From positions 1-39,326 of the forward strand of contig JAOPUQ010000313.1 of the NCBI GenBank assembly GCA_025963425.1: 39,326 nt of DNA, in the 5' to 3' direction. A program made the position numbers and the translations under genes. Each line of letters starts with the position of its first letter. Position 1 is the first letter of the stretch. This DNA is from Modestobacter sp. (lineage in GTDB: Bacteria > Actinomycetota > Actinomycetes > Mycobacteriales > Geodermatophilaceae). Below, in pieces: positions 9,801-19,607 of the stretch. The notes beneath the pieces are model-generated. The model had not been told where the DNA came from, ran no database searches, and saw only the letters and a program-made list of their open reading frames with translations.

Positions 9801-12800
9801 GGCCGATGCCCAGCGCGACGGCGACCGGGTGTACGCCGTGGTGAAGGGTGTCGGCGGATCCAGCGACGGGCGGGCCCGCGGGCTGACGGCTCCGCGTCCG
9901 GAGGGCCAGGCGCGGGCGCTGGAGCGGGCCTACGCGACGGCCGGGGTCAGCCCGGCGACGGTCCAGCTCGTCGAGGCCCACGGAACGGGCACCGTGACCG
10001 GGGACCGGGTGGAGGTGGAGACCCTCCGGAGCGTCTACGAGACCGCCGGCGCGCAACCGGGATCGTGCGCGATCGGCTCGGTCAAGTCGATGATCGGGCA
10101 CACCAAGAGCACCGCGGGGCTGGCGGGCCTGGTGAAGGTGGCGAAGGCCCTGCACCACCGCGTGCTGCCGCCCACCATCGGCGTCACTGCGCCCAACGCC
10201 GCGCTGCGCGCCCCCGACTGCGCGTTCTACGTCAACACCGAGGCCCGGCCGTGGTTGGCCGGCGACGAGCCGCGCCGGGCCGCAGTCAGCGCCTTCGGGT
10301 TCGGCGGCACCAACTTCCACGCGGTCCTCGAGGAGTACGCGGACGGCACGCCCGGCCGCGCCGGCGCGGTGCGGTGGCCCAGCGAGCTGCTGGTCTGGTC
10401 GGGGACCCGGGACGCCGTGCGGGCGCGCATCGAGGACCTGCTCGCCGGACTGGACCGCCCGGTCGACCTCACCGCCCTGGCGGCGGCGACCCGCGACGCC
10501 GTCGGACCCCGGGACGGCGGGGGGCGGCTGGCCGTGGTGGTGCAGTCGCAGGAGGAGCTGCGGACCGCGCTCGCCGCCGCGCGGGACGTCCTTCCCGGCG
10601 AGGAGTTCGCCGGCCCGGGGATCTGGTGGACGGCGGCACCCGCGCCCGGCGACCTCGCGTTCCTGTACCCGGGGCAGGGCTCCCAGCGCCCCGGGATGCT
10701 CGGCGAGCTCGCGGTCTACTTCCCCGAGGTGCGGGACGCCTTCGAGCGGGCCGAGCGGGCGCTGGCCGGCGAGCTGCCCGTCCCGCTGCGGAACGTGGTC
10801 TTCCCCGCCCCGGCGTTCACCCCCCAGGAGCGCGGTGCGGCGCGCGACGCGCTGCGGGCGACCCGCTACGCCCAGCCGGCCCTCGGTGCGGCCGCGGTCG
10901 GCGCGACCGATCTGCTGGCCGCGTTCGGCGTCCGGCCGACGATGGCGGCGGGTCACAGCTACGGGGAGTACCCGGCGCTCTGGGCAGCCGGCGCCCTCGA
11001 CGAGACGGCGTTGCTCCGGCTCTCCGAGCGGCGGGGGCGCTGCATCGCCGACCACAGCGGTCCGGACGCCGGCTCGATGCTCGCCGTCCTGGCGCCGGCC
11101 GACCAGGTCGCGCAGCTGCTGGCGACGGTGGACGAGGTGTGGCCGAGCAACCGCAACGCGCCGCGCCAGACGGTGGTGTCGGGCACCCGGGACGGGCTGG
11201 CCCGCGCGGCGGCGGTCCTCGACACACACGGCGTGGAGCACCAGGAGCTCCCGGTGGCGGCGGGCTTCCATTCCCCGCTCGTGGCGCCGGCACGGGAGGC
11301 GTTCGCCGCCGTCCTCGCCGAGCTGCCCTTCCGGTCCCCGCAGGTGCCCGTCTTCGCGAACTCGACCGGTCGCGCGTACCCGTCGCGGCCCGACGAGGTC
11401 GCGGCGATGCTCGACCAGCACCTGATCAAGCCCGTGCTGTTCGCCGACTCGGTGGAGGCGATGCATGCGGCGGGTGCCCGCACCTATGTCGAGGTCGGTC
11501 CCGGTGCGGTCCTGACCGGCCTCGTCGACCAGATCCTGGACGGGCGGCCGCACACGGCGGTACCCGTCGACGGGGGACGGGGCGGCCTCCCGGGACTGCT
11601 CGTCGCCCTGGCCAGACTCTGGACGCAGGGAGTGCCCGTCACGTTCGACCGCCTGTCCGAGGACCGGGTGGCCGGCCGCCGGCCGGTCGCCGACGTGCTG
11701 GACGCGGCACGCGCGGACGAGCGTCCGTCGACGTGGGTCGTGGACGGGGCGAGCGCGCGGCCGGCATCGGCGGCCCGTCCGGGTGCGCGCGGCGACGTGG
11801 GCGCCGGTGCCGGCTCGCCGGCCGTGTCGAACCCGCCGCCGGCGACCGCGGCACCGGCTCCCCGCCCGGTTCCCTCGCCCGTCGCCGCGGCGTCCACTGC
11901 CGTCCCGGCGACACCGGATCCGGTGGCCACGGGCGGCGTCCCGGGTGCCACGGAGGTCGTCGTGGCGTTCCAGCACCTCATGGACCGCTTCCTCACGACG
12001 AACCGCGACGTGATGCTCGGGTACCTGCAGGGCGCGGCTCCCGCGTCGGCGGAGCCGGCCCCCTGGCCGGGAGCGGCCCCGGCCGAGCCGCCCGCACCGG
12101 CGGCACTGCCCGTGCCGGACCCGGTCGAGGCGCCGCCGGCACCGTCCGTGGACGACCACCCGGATCCCGCCGGACCGGTCCCGGCCGACCGGCCGCCGGT
12201 CCCCGTCCTCCAGCAGCTGCGGGACCTCCTGGTGGCGCGCACCGGCTATCCGGTCGAGATGCTCGACCCCGACCTGGACCTCGAGGCCGACCTCGGCATC
12301 GACTCCATCAAGCGCGTCGAGGTCATCGGCGCCTTCCAGCAGACCCGGTCCGGTGAGGACCAGGAGCGGGTCGCCGCGGCCATTCCCCTCCTCCGCCGGA
12401 CGCGGACCCTCACGGCGATGACGGAGATCCTGGAGACGGCGCTGGACGGGGGTTCGCCGGCGACGCCCCCTCCGCCGTCCGCCGGGAACGGCCGGCCTCC
12501 GCAGCCGGCCGTGCAGCAGGTGCCGCCGGCCGGTCTGCCCCCGGCGGCGGAAGGTCCCCCGTCAGCATCGGCGGAGCCCGTGCCGGCTCCGGGCGCGGTC
12601 GCCCCGGATCCGGCCGCAGTCCCCCGCCATGAGCTGGCGGTCACGACGCTCGGGCCCGCGCGCGAGGCAGCGGTGCTGCCCGGCGACGGGGTGTTCGTCG
12701 TGACCGACGACCGGCGAGGCGTGGCCCCGGCGGTCGTCGAACGGCTGGAGCAGCGGGGTGCCCGCGCCGTCCTGCTGCAGCTGCCCGCCCTGTCCGGCGC

Positions 12801-14283
12801 CGACGGCGACCCCGACGTCGGCGCCCTCCTCGACCGGGTCCGGGCCGGCTCGGGTGCCGTGCGTGGCCTGATCCACCTGCAGCCGCTGGAGGGGCGTGGG
12901 CCCGGCGGCACCGGGACGACCCCGGAGGACCGGGTGACCGCGGAGGTCACGACCCTCGCCCGGCTGGCCCGCGCGGCCGCCCCGGACCTCGCGGAGGGGC
13001 CGGGCGACCGCTGGCTGTTCACCGCGACGGCCGGTGGCGGCGGGTCCGCTCCCGGGTCGTGGGACGGGCCGATGGCCGCTGCCGCGATCTCGGGGCTGAT
13101 GACGACGGTCGCGACGGAGTGGCCGGCCGCCCATGTGCGCGTCGTCGACCTGACCGACGCCGACGCCGACGACCCGGCCGCGACCGCCGACGTCGTGGTG
13201 GGGGAGCTGCTGGACACCGGTCCGTCCGTCGAGGTCTCCCGCGTCGGGGACCGGCGCGCGACGACCCGCCCCCGGCCGGCCCCCCTCGCGGGTGCCGGGG
13301 CCGGCCTCGTCCTCGGGAGGGAATCGGTCGTCCTGCTCACCGGGGGCGCCCGCGGCGTCACCGCCGCGCTGGCCCTCGGGCTCGCCCGCGACGCCGACCC
13401 GACGCTGGTACTCGTCGGGCGCACGGCGCCACCGGACGCGGAGGAGGACCCCGCGACGGCGGGTGCGGCCGGGGGTGCAGCGCTGCGCAGGGCGCTCGTC
13501 GACCTGCTCCGCGCGCACGGGGACGAGCCCTCCCTTGCCGCGGTCGAGCAGCGCGCCGTCGAGGTCGAGCGCCAACGGGAGGTGCGAGGCACGCTGGCGG
13601 CGCTGGAGTCGCTCGGGACCCGGGTCGAGTACCACCAGGTCGACGTCCGGGAGCAGGAGGCGGTCCGCCGGCTCATCGACGACATCCATGCGCGGCACGG
13701 TCGGCTGGACGCCGTCGTCCACGGCGCGGGCATCGTCGAGGACCGGCTCCTGGTGGACAAGGACCCCCGGTCGATCGAGCGGGTGGTCTCGACGAAGGTC
13801 GGCGGTGCACTGCACCTGGTGCGGGCACTGCGCCCGGACTCGCTCGGTCTCCTGGTTCTGCTCACGTCGGTGGCCGGCTGGTTCGGCAACCCGGGCCAGG
13901 CGGACTACGCGGCAGCGAACCGGGCGCTCGACGCACTCGCCGCCGGGCTCGACAGCGAGTGGCCGGGGCGCGTGGTGGCGATGAGCTGGGGGCCGTGGGG
14001 CGGCGGGTTGGGCATGGTGACCCCCGAGGTCGGCCAGGGGTTCCTCGCCCGCGGCATCGTCCCCGTACCCCTCGAGGCGGGGGTGGCCGCCTTCCTCGCG
14101 GAGATCCGGCACGGGGGCACGGGGGACCACCACGTGCTGCTCGGCTCCGGCCCGTGGTGCCCGCCCGGTGCGGACCTGGCCCGGGGTGCTCCGGGAGACC
14201 GGTTCGCCATGGACCCCGGCCGACCGGTCGGCGACCTGATCACGGCCGACCCGGCGCTGGTCCTCGGGCGGACCGGATCGTGA
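6892..14283 (+). CDS. PUFA-synthase-like iterative type I synthase: two TIM-barrel nitronate monooxygenase/PfaD-type ER-like regions-KS-AT-ACP-KR
   Basis: NMO-like regions about 6892-7620 and 7930-8980 (LAHGGIGRHSAAAACAVGA; YPLVQGPMTRVSD...LEGRECGGHVGPRSSFVLWD...GALMGTAYLFTEE). KS about 9013-10350 (TIDAACASS, VEAHGTGT, KSMIGH). AT about 10660-11640 (YPGQGSQ, AGHSYGEY). ACP about 12205-12440 (DLGIDSIKR). KR about 13310-14030 (TGGARGVT, YAAANRALD). Confidence 0.9.
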   Translation: MPRFILVALTPVSAQPSASIAVAGARAGGVGVLDLTHRDIGDLDRRGASAEPGDRPSSMAAVISTVRELRRQAPGGWGVRYRGDQPVTGALVQGLVAVIAADEGPATIVLTGGDPELLERNVGAWRATAAQVLVEVASLDEALTAVHLGADALVARGNEAGGRVAEESSFILLQKLLAAVEVPVLAHGGIGRHSAAAACAVGAAGAVLDAQLLLTRESPLAADARAALARLDGSETTCIGSGTGPRYRFLSGRGCTAADELDRSAPALNGAVRRSWEAQVERRAGWDLAAGDFLPVGQDIALAGTLAATHHTTGRVVQAVGAAVTEHLRAAARSASLAEGAPLAEAHGTRYPLVQGPMTRVSDQPAFARAVADAGALPFLALALLRAPEVDDLLTRTAAALDGRPWGVGVLGFVPEDLRQEQLETIRRHRPPFALVAGGGPDHAQELEAAGITTYLHVPSPGLLRLFARAGARHFVLEGRECGGHVGPRSSFVLWDRMVDELTATLRGDELQKCHVLFAGGVHDASSGAAVAAVAAPLVEAGAKVGALMGTAYLFTEEIVDCGGVTPVFQEEALACRTTALLESGPGYATRCARTPIVDAFLAERGSLRDRGTPGGAVTERLEQFNLGRLRIATKGLAHGDGGPVPVDAARQRTDGLFMMGEVAGLRSAVLPMQRLHEDVCAGSAVRLRELAASDLPTPTRPTPPPLDLAIVGMSCLLPGAQDLEQYWSNILTGRDAVREVPAERWNLARYFDSDPVARDKTYSRWGGFLDELRFDPLEYGMPPNSLPHVESMQLLALHAVRSAIQDAGYAEGDLARETTCVVLGAGGGVGDLGQKYAVRTALPELLGDVPDDVLARLPEWSEDSFPGILLNVTAGRVANRFDLGGLNCTIDAACASSLAALHLGALELRAGTSDVAIVGGIDTVQNAFGYVAFAKTGALSPTGRCRPFDESADGIAISEGVAVVVLKRLADAQRDGDRVYAVVKGVGGSSDGRARGLTAPRPEGQARALERAYATAGVSPATVQLVEAHGTGTVTGDRVEVETLRSVYETAGAQPGSCAIGSVKSMIGHTKSTAGLAGLVKVAKALHHRVLPPTIGVTAPNAALRAPDCAFYVNTEARPWLAGDEPRRAAVSAFGFGGTNFHAVLEEYADGTPGRAGAVRWPSELLVWSGTRDAVRARIEDLLAGLDRPVDLTALAAATRDAVGPRDGGGRLAVVVQSQEELRTALAAARDVLPGEEFAGPGIWWTAAPAPGDLAFLYPGQGSQRPGMLGELAVYFPEVRDAFERAERALAGELPVPLRNVVFPAPAFTPQERGAARDALRATRYAQPALGAAAVGATDLLAAFGVRPTMAAGHSYGEYPALWAAGALDETALLRLSERRGRCIADHSGPDAGSMLAVLAPADQVAQLLATVDEVWPSNRNAPRQTVVSGTRDGLARAAAVLDTHGVEHQELPVAAGFHSPLVAPAREAFAAVLAELPFRSPQVPVFANSTGRAYPSRPDEVAAMLDQHLIKPVLFADSVEAMHAAGARTYVEVGPGAVLTGLVDQILDGRPHTAVPVDGGRGGLPGLLVALARLWTQGVPVTFDRLSEDRVAGRRPVADVLDAARADERPSTWVVDGASARPASAARPGARGDVGAGAGSPAVSNPPPATAAPAPRPVPSPVAAASTAVPATPDPVATGGVPGATEVVVAFQHLMDRFLTTNRDVMLGYLQGAAPASAEPAPWPGAAPAEPPAPAALPVPDPVEAPPAPSVDDHPDPAGPVPADRPPVPVLQQLRDLLVARTGYPVEMLDPDLDLEADLGIDSIKRVEVIGAFQQTRSGEDQERVAAAIPLLRRTRTLTAMTEILETALDGGSPATPPPPSAGNGRPPQPAVQQVPPAGLPPAAEGPPSASAEPVPAPGAVAPDPAAVPRHELAVTTLGPAREAAVLPGDGVFVVTDDRRGVAPAVVERLEQRGARAVLLQLPALSGADGDPDVGALLDRVRAGSGAVRGLIHLQPLEGRGPGGTGTTPEDRVTAEVTTLARLARAAAPDLAEGPGDRWLFTATAGGGGSAPGSWDGPMAAAAISGLMTTVATEWPAAHVRVVDLTDADADDPAATADVVVGELLDTGPSVEVSRVGDRRATTRPRPAPLAGAGAGLVLGRESVVLLTGGARGVTAALALGLARDADPTLVLVGRTAPPDAEEDPATAGAAGGAALRRALVDLLRAHGDEPSLAAVEQRAVEVERQREVRGTLAALESLGTRVEYHQVDVREQEAVRRLIDDIHARHGRLDAVVHGAGIVEDRLLVDKDPRSIERVVSTKVGGALHLVRALRPDSLGLLVLLTSVAGWFGNPGQADYAAANRALDALAAGLDSEWPGRVVAMSWGPWGGGLGMVTPEVGQGFLARGIVPVPLEAGVAAFLAEIRHGGTGDHHVLLGSGPWCPPGADLARGAPGDRFAMDPGRPVGDLITADPALVLGRTGS

Positions 14284-17200
14284 CCGGCGACCGGGCCGGG
14301 GGAGCGGGGACCAGTCCGGTTCCGCCGCCGGCGGTGGCGATCGTGGGGATGGAGTGCATCTTCCCGGGTGCACCGGACCTGGCCACCTACTGGCGGAACA
14401 TCGTGGACGGCGTGGACGCCGTCGGCGACCCGCCCGAGGACTGGGGCGCCGACCTCTACTACGACCCGTCGTCGTCGGAGAACGACCGCGTCTACACCAC
14501 GCAGGGGGGCTGGCTCGGCGACCTCGCCCGCTTCGACCCGGTGACCAACGGCGTCATGCCCACGTCCGTGGACGGCGGCGAGCCCGACCAGTTCCTGGCG
14601 CTGGAGGTGGCACACCGGGCCCTGCGCGACGCCGGCGGAGCCGAGTGGATCGCCGACCGGTCCCGTGCCGGGGTCATCATCGGCCGCGGCACCTACGTCA
14701 ACCGCAGCTTCACCAACGTGGTCCAGCACGGGCTGGTCGTCGACCAGACCGTCCGGCTGCTGGCCCAGCTGCACCCCGAGCACACCCCCGAGGAGCTGCA
14801 GGCGATCAAGGCCGGGCTCAAGGCCAGCCTGCCGCCGTTCAACGCGGAGATGGCGCCCGGACTCGTCCCCAACGTCATGAGCGGGCGGATCGCCAACCGC
14901 CTCGACCTCATGGGGCCCAACTTCACCGTCGACGCCGCCTGCGCGTCGTCGCTGCTGGCGGTCGACCTCGCGATCGAGGAACTCCGGGCCGGCCGGTGCG
15001 ACGTCATGCTGGCCGGTGGGGTGCACGCCTCGACCCCGGCACCGATCCTGCAGATCTTCTGCCAGCTGGAGGCGCTGTCGCGCACGGGCCGGATCAGCCC
15101 GTTCGACGAGCGCGCCGACGGGACGCTGCTCGGCGAGGGCCTGGGCTTCGTCGTCCTCAAGCGGCACGACGACGCCCTGCGCGACGGGGACCGGGTGTAC
15201 GCGCTGATCCGTTCGGTCGGGGTGGCCAGCGACGGGCGGGCGCAGGGACTGCTCGCGCCCCGGGTCGAGGGCGAGGAGCTGGCGCTCCGCCGGGCGTACG
15301 AGGCGGCGGGCGTGGATCCGGCCACGGTGGAGCTCGTCGAGGCGCACGGCACGGGAACCCCGGTCGGTGATGCCGCGGAGGTGGCGGCGCTGACCGCGGT
15401 GTTCGGCCCGCGCGGCGCGGCCGGACCCACCATCGCCCTGGGCACCGTGAAGTCGATGATCAGCCACCTCATCCCGGCCTCGGGGATGGCCGGGCTGATC
15501 AAGACAGCCCTCGCACTGCACCGCCGCGTGCTGCCGCCCACCCTGCACTGCGAGCGGGTGAACCCGGCGCTGGGGCTGGAGCGCTCCAGCCTGTACCTCA
15601 ACACCGTGTCCCGCCCCTGGGTGCACGGGGCACGCAGCCCGCGCCGGGCGGGCGTGGACTCCTTCGGTTTCGGCGGGATCAACGCACACGCCGTGCTCGA
15701 GGAGGCCGCGGCGGGGGACCCGGACGCCCCGTTCGCTCCTTCGGGCATGCCAGAGGTGATGGTCCTCGATGCCGGCTCGCGCGCCGAGCTGCGGAACCGC
15801 TGCTCGGAGCTCGCCACCAGCCTCGACGAGGCGGTACCCCTCGCCGTGACCGCGGCCGAGCTGGCCACCGACCCGGGAGCGGACCCGCCGGAACGGCTGA
15901 CCGTGGTCGCCTCCTCGGTGGCCGATCTGCGGTCCAAGCTCGCCGGCGCGGCGGACAAGCTGGCCGACGCCGGCCGGCGGCGGCTGTGGAACCGCGGCGG
16001 GGTGTACTACGTGCAGGACCCCCTCGGACGCGACGGGCGCCTCGCCCTGGTCTTCCCGGGCGAGGGCTCCCAGTACGTGGGGATGCTCGCGGACGTCGTC
16101 ATGGCCTTCCCGACCGTGCGTCGCTGGTTCGACCTGCTCGACCGCGCGTTCGAGGACCACCCGCGCGGCTTTCCGCCGAGCCACGCGGTCTACCCCCCGC
16201 CGGGGGACCCCGCCGCCGAGGCGCTCATCTGGCGGATGGACGTGGGCCCGGAGTCCATCTTCGCCGCGAGTCAGGGGCTGCTGGCCCTGCTCCGCGAGCT
16301 CGGACTGCGCGTCGACGCCGCGGTCGGCCACAGCACGGGGGAGTGGTCCGCCCTGGTGGCGGCCGGGGCGCTCGCCGTCGGCGACGACGAGCGGGTGGTC
16401 CGTGACGTGGCGGCGCTCAACCGGCTCTACGAGCGACTGCACGGCGAGGGCACGCTGCCCCGCGCCGTGCTGCTGACCGTCGGCGGCGCTGCCCGCGACC
16501 GTGTCGACGAGGCGCTGCGGAGGGCCGAGGGGCGGCTGGCGCTCGCCCTCGACAACTGCCCGAGCCAGGTCGTCCTGTGCGGGGACGAGGATGCGGCCGC
16601 GGCCGCGGAGGCGGTGCTGCAGGCCAGCGGCGCCGTCTGCCAACGGTTGCCCTTCGACCGGCCGTACCACACCCCGGCCTTCGACGACTTCGCCCGCCAG
16701 GTCCGCCGGCACCTGGACGCGCTCGACGTGCACGCGCCCACGGCGGATCTCTACTCATGCCGCACGGCCGCCCGCTTTCCCCGGGACCCTGCCGCCATTC
16801 GGGACCTGGCCGCCGAGCAGTGGGCGCACCCGGTGCGTTTCCGGGAAACGGTGGAGCAGATGTACGGCGACGGCGTCCGGCTGTTCGTCGAGGTCGGTCC
16901 CCGCGCCAACCTGACGGCCTTCGTCGACGCCACCCTGCGGGGACGGCCGCACCTGGCGGTGGCCAGCGATGCGCCCGGTGCGGGTCTGGCGCAGTTGACG
17001 GCGCTCGTCGCCCAGCTCCTCGCCCACCGCGTCCCCCTGGATCGGTTCCGGCCCCAGGCGCCGGCGGTGGAGCCGCGAGGGCGCCGGCGCGCGGGGTTGC
17101 GCCTGGCCACTGGGCTGCAGCCGCTCCGGCTGCCCGCCGACGTGGCCGGGACGGCGGTCCGCGGTTCGCTCGAGGGCGCTGCGACGGCGCCCCCGTCGAC

Positions 17201-19607
17201 GGCACCCGACCGGCCGGCCGGGGCGCCCCTCCGCCCCGTCGTCACCGTCGCCCCGCCCGTCCGTGCGGCGTCCCCCGCCGAACCGCGCAACGCGCGGGAC
17301 GCGGTGATGCAGGGGCACCTGCGCACCATGGAGCGCTTTCTCGACGTGCAGTCGGACGTGGTGCGGGCGTTCCTGACACGCCAGGGTGCGACGGGCACGC
17401 CGCCGGACGCCGCCGGGCTCCTCCAGCCCGTCCAGCCCGTCCCGCCGATGGAGCTCGCGACGGAATCACCGCGGGCCGGTGCGCCGCCGCCCGGCGGGGA
17501 GGCCCCGGAGGCGAGTGGAACGGCCGCCCCCACCCCGGGGGGTGCCGGTCGTGCACCGGTGGATCTCACGGCCCTGGTGCGCGGACTGCTCCAGGACCGG
17601 ACGGGTTATCCCGAGGACCTGCTCGGCGAGGACCTGGACCTGGAGGCCGACCTCGGCATCGACTCCATCAAACGCGTGGAGATCCTCGGTGCCGTCCGGG
17701 AGCGGATGGACCTGCCCGCCGGTGCACTCGCCGGGCTCCGGGGCCGTCGGACCATCCGGAGCATCGTGGAGGGGGTGGCCTCGGCCCTCGGCGGAGGCAG
17801 CGACCCCCCGGCGCCCCCGGCAGACGAGGTGGCCGGCCTGCCCGCTGTCGCCGACCTGCCCTACGTCGACGAGGTGCTCGAGCACCTGCCCGGGGAGCGG
17901 CTCGTCGTCCGCTGTACCTGGGACGTGACCCGCGACCACTGCCTGCTCGACCACACCATCGAGCGGGACCGGCTGTCGCGGCGCGACCCCTCGTTGACCG
18001 GACTGCCCGTGGTGGCGCTGACCCTGAACCTGGAACTGCTCGCGGAGGTCGCGCGGGCCTTCGCCGGACGAGGGCGGGTCACGGCGATCACCGATGTCTC
18101 GGCCCACCGGTGGACGACGCTGCACGAGGGCCGTCGCGCGTTGTGGGTGACGGCGGGGCCTGCCACGGCCGACCAAGCGGTGCTCGTGAGCGCGCACGAT
18201 GACTCCGGGCAGGCCGCGGGCCCGCGCTCCACGGGGCCGTTGCTGACCGCGACCGTCCACCTGCGGGATGCCTATCCCGACGCGCCGCCACCGGACGTCC
18301 GGGAGTCGGGCGACGGGGAGCCGGGCGACGGCGAAAACCGCCACCAGCGGGCGCTCTACGGCCCCGACGGGCTCTTCCACGGCCCCTGTTTCCAGGTGGT
18401 CCGGTCCCTGGACCGGATGTCGGCCGACGGTGCGGTCGCGACGTTGGTGAGCCGTGGGCCGGAGGAGATGGTCGGGGGCCGCGGCGGGGCGCTCGCCATC
18501 GATCCCGCCCTGCTCGACGGGCCGGGGCAGGTGCTGGCCCACTGGCTGGCCGGGCAGCAGGACACCGGCCTGGACGTCTTTCCGGTCCGGCTGGCCTCGT
18601 TGCAGCTGTTCGCGGCTCCCGCACCCGCGGGTCGCGTCCACCGGTGCCTGGTCCGGGTGCGCGAGGTCAGCCCGGACCGGCTCTGCTGCGACGTCGACGT
18701 CGTGGACGAGGAGGCCCGGCTCGTCGCCCGCTTCACCGGCTGGGAGGACGTGCGGGTCACGGTGCCGGAGCCGTTGCGGTCCTTCCTCGCGCGCCCCGGC
18801 GAGGCGTACCTGGCCGAGATCTGGACCCCGCCGGCCGGCGCGGACTGGCCCGGGCGGGGGCGCCGGCTCGATGGTCTGCCGAGCGAGGTCCTCGAGTACG
18901 GGGGGCTGTGGCTCGGCGTGCTGGCGCACTGCGTCCTGGCGGGGGAGGAGCGGACGGAGTGGGGCCGGCTGGCCGGTGCCCCGGCCCGGCGCCGGGCCGA
19001 GTGGCTCGCCGGCCGCATCGCGGCGAAGGAAGCCGTCCGCGATCTGCTGCTGGCGGCGGGCGAACGGGACTGGGCCGACTGCGACATCCGGATCGGCGCA
19101 CGACCGGACGGGGGTCCGGTCGTGACCACACCCTGGTCCCCAGGGGGCGCACCCCCGTCGATCTCGATCGCGCACAGCGACGGCGTGGCCGTCGCCGTCG
19201 CGGTCCCGGCAGACGCCGGTGGGGTGGGGGTCGACGTGCAACCCGTCCGCCCGCTGTCCGACGAGACCGAGCGGCTGGCCTTCAGCGAGGCGGAGCGGGG
19301 TGCGTTGGCGGCGCTCGACGACGGCATGCGGCCGGTCCGGGCCACCCAGCTGTGGTGCGCGAAGGAGGCCGCGGCGAAGGCCGTCGGCTGCGGCCTGCCG
19401 CTGCCGCCGTCCGACGTCCGGGTCCTCGCCGAACCTGCCGCTGACCACCGCCTGCGGGCGACCGTCCCGCTCGCCGGGCTGCTGCCCGGTGCCGCGGTCG
19501 ACACGCGGGCGGCGCGCGTCACCGCCGTCGAGGAGGACGGCGTCGTCTACGCGCTGTGCACCTACGGGAACGAGACGTCCGACACGGACCCACCGGGAGC
19601 GGGATGA
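14280..19607 (+). CDS. PUFA/enediyne-like type I synthase: KS-AT-ACP-DH-PPTase
   Basis: GTG 14280 overlaps the previous stop (GTGA). KS (TVDAACASS, VEAHGTGTPVGD, KSMISH), AT (FPGEGSQ, GHSTGEWSAL), ACP (DLGIDSIKR), DH-like region (DHCLLDHTIERDRLSRRDPSLTGLPVVAL), C-terminal PPTase (GVDVQPV...LWCAKEAAAKAVG). The longer track ORF from 13059 is an upstream out-of-gene extension. Confidence 0.9.
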   Translation: MTGDRAGGAGTSPVPPPAVAIVGMECIFPGAPDLATYWRNIVDGVDAVGDPPEDWGADLYYDPSSSENDRVYTTQGGWLGDLARFDPVTNGVMPTSVDGGEPDQFLALEVAHRALRDAGGAEWIADRSRAGVIIGRGTYVNRSFTNVVQHGLVVDQTVRLLAQLHPEHTPEELQAIKAGLKASLPPFNAEMAPGLVPNVMSGRIANRLDLMGPNFTVDAACASSLLAVDLAIEELRAGRCDVMLAGGVHASTPAPILQIFCQLEALSRTGRISPFDERADGTLLGEGLGFVVLKRHDDALRDGDRVYALIRSVGVASDGRAQGLLAPRVEGEELALRRAYEAAGVDPATVELVEAHGTGTPVGDAAEVAALTAVFGPRGAAGPTIALGTVKSMISHLIPASGMAGLIKTALALHRRVLPPTLHCERVNPALGLERSSLYLNTVSRPWVHGARSPRRAGVDSFGFGGINAHAVLEEAAAGDPDAPFAPSGMPEVMVLDAGSRAELRNRCSELATSLDEAVPLAVTAAELATDPGADPPERLTVVASSVADLRSKLAGAADKLADAGRRRLWNRGGVYYVQDPLGRDGRLALVFPGEGSQYVGMLADVVMAFPTVRRWFDLLDRAFEDHPRGFPPSHAVYPPPGDPAAEALIWRMDVGPESIFAASQGLLALLRELGLRVDAAVGHSTGEWSALVAAGALAVGDDERVVRDVAALNRLYERLHGEGTLPRAVLLTVGGAARDRVDEALRRAEGRLALALDNCPSQVVLCGDEDAAAAAEAVLQASGAVCQRLPFDRPYHTPAFDDFARQVRRHLDALDVHAPTADLYSCRTAARFPRDPAAIRDLAAEQWAHPVRFRETVEQMYGDGVRLFVEVGPRANLTAFVDATLRGRPHLAVASDAPGAGLAQLTALVAQLLAHRVPLDRFRPQAPAVEPRGRRRAGLRLATGLQPLRLPADVAGTAVRGSLEGAATAPPSTAPDRPAGAPLRPVVTVAPPVRAASPAEPRNARDAVMQGHLRTMERFLDVQSDVVRAFLTRQGATGTPPDAAGLLQPVQPVPPMELATESPRAGAPPPGGEAPEASGTAAPTPGGAGRAPVDLTALVRGLLQDRTGYPEDLLGEDLDLEADLGIDSIKRVEILGAVRERMDLPAGALAGLRGRRTIRSIVEGVASALGGGSDPPAPPADEVAGLPAVADLPYVDEVLEHLPGERLVVRCTWDVTRDHCLLDHTIERDRLSRRDPSLTGLPVVALTLNLELLAEVARAFAGRGRVTAITDVSAHRWTTLHEGRRALWVTAGPATADQAVLVSAHDDSGQAAGPRSTGPLLTATVHLRDAYPDAPPPDVRESGDGEPGDGENRHQRALYGPDGLFHGPCFQVVRSLDRMSADGAVATLVSRGPEEMVGGRGGALAIDPALLDGPGQVLAHWLAGQQDTGLDVFPVRLASLQLFAAPAPAGRVHRCLVRVREVSPDRLCCDVDVVDEEARLVARFTGWEDVRVTVPEPLRSFLARPGEAYLAEIWTPPAGADWPGRGRRLDGLPSEVLEYGGLWLGVLAHCVLAGEERTEWGRLAGAPARRRAEWLAGRIAAKEAVRDLLLAAGERDWADCDIRIGARPDGGPVVTTPWSPGGAPPSISIAHSDGVAVAVAVPADAGGVGVDVQPVRPLSDETERLAFSEAERGALAALDDGMRPVRATQLWCAKEAAAKAVGCGLPLPPSDVRVLAEPAADHRLRATVPLAGLLPGAAVDTRAARVTAVEEDGVVYALCTYGNETSDTDPPGAG

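Noticed and set aside
6721-12159. 1812-aa minus-strand ORF and other long antisense ORFs (e.g. 13905-16733, 19744-22656, 32778-35888)
   Set aside because: Shadow ORFs opposite strongly coding high-GC genes. They read as Arg/Gly/His-rich low-information sequence with no recognisable motifs, while the plus strand carries complete catalytic signatures.
13059-14279. Upstream extension of the second synthase ORF in the track
   Set aside because: It overlaps the KR domain of the first synthase in another frame. The protein-like sequence starts at GTG 14280 (VTGDRAGGAGTSPVPPPAVAIVGMECIFPG) with a GTGA overlap.
18300-18345. SGDGEPGDGE short repeat in the DH region of the second synthase
   Set aside because: A brief low-complexity insertion in a surface loop; too short to support a claim.
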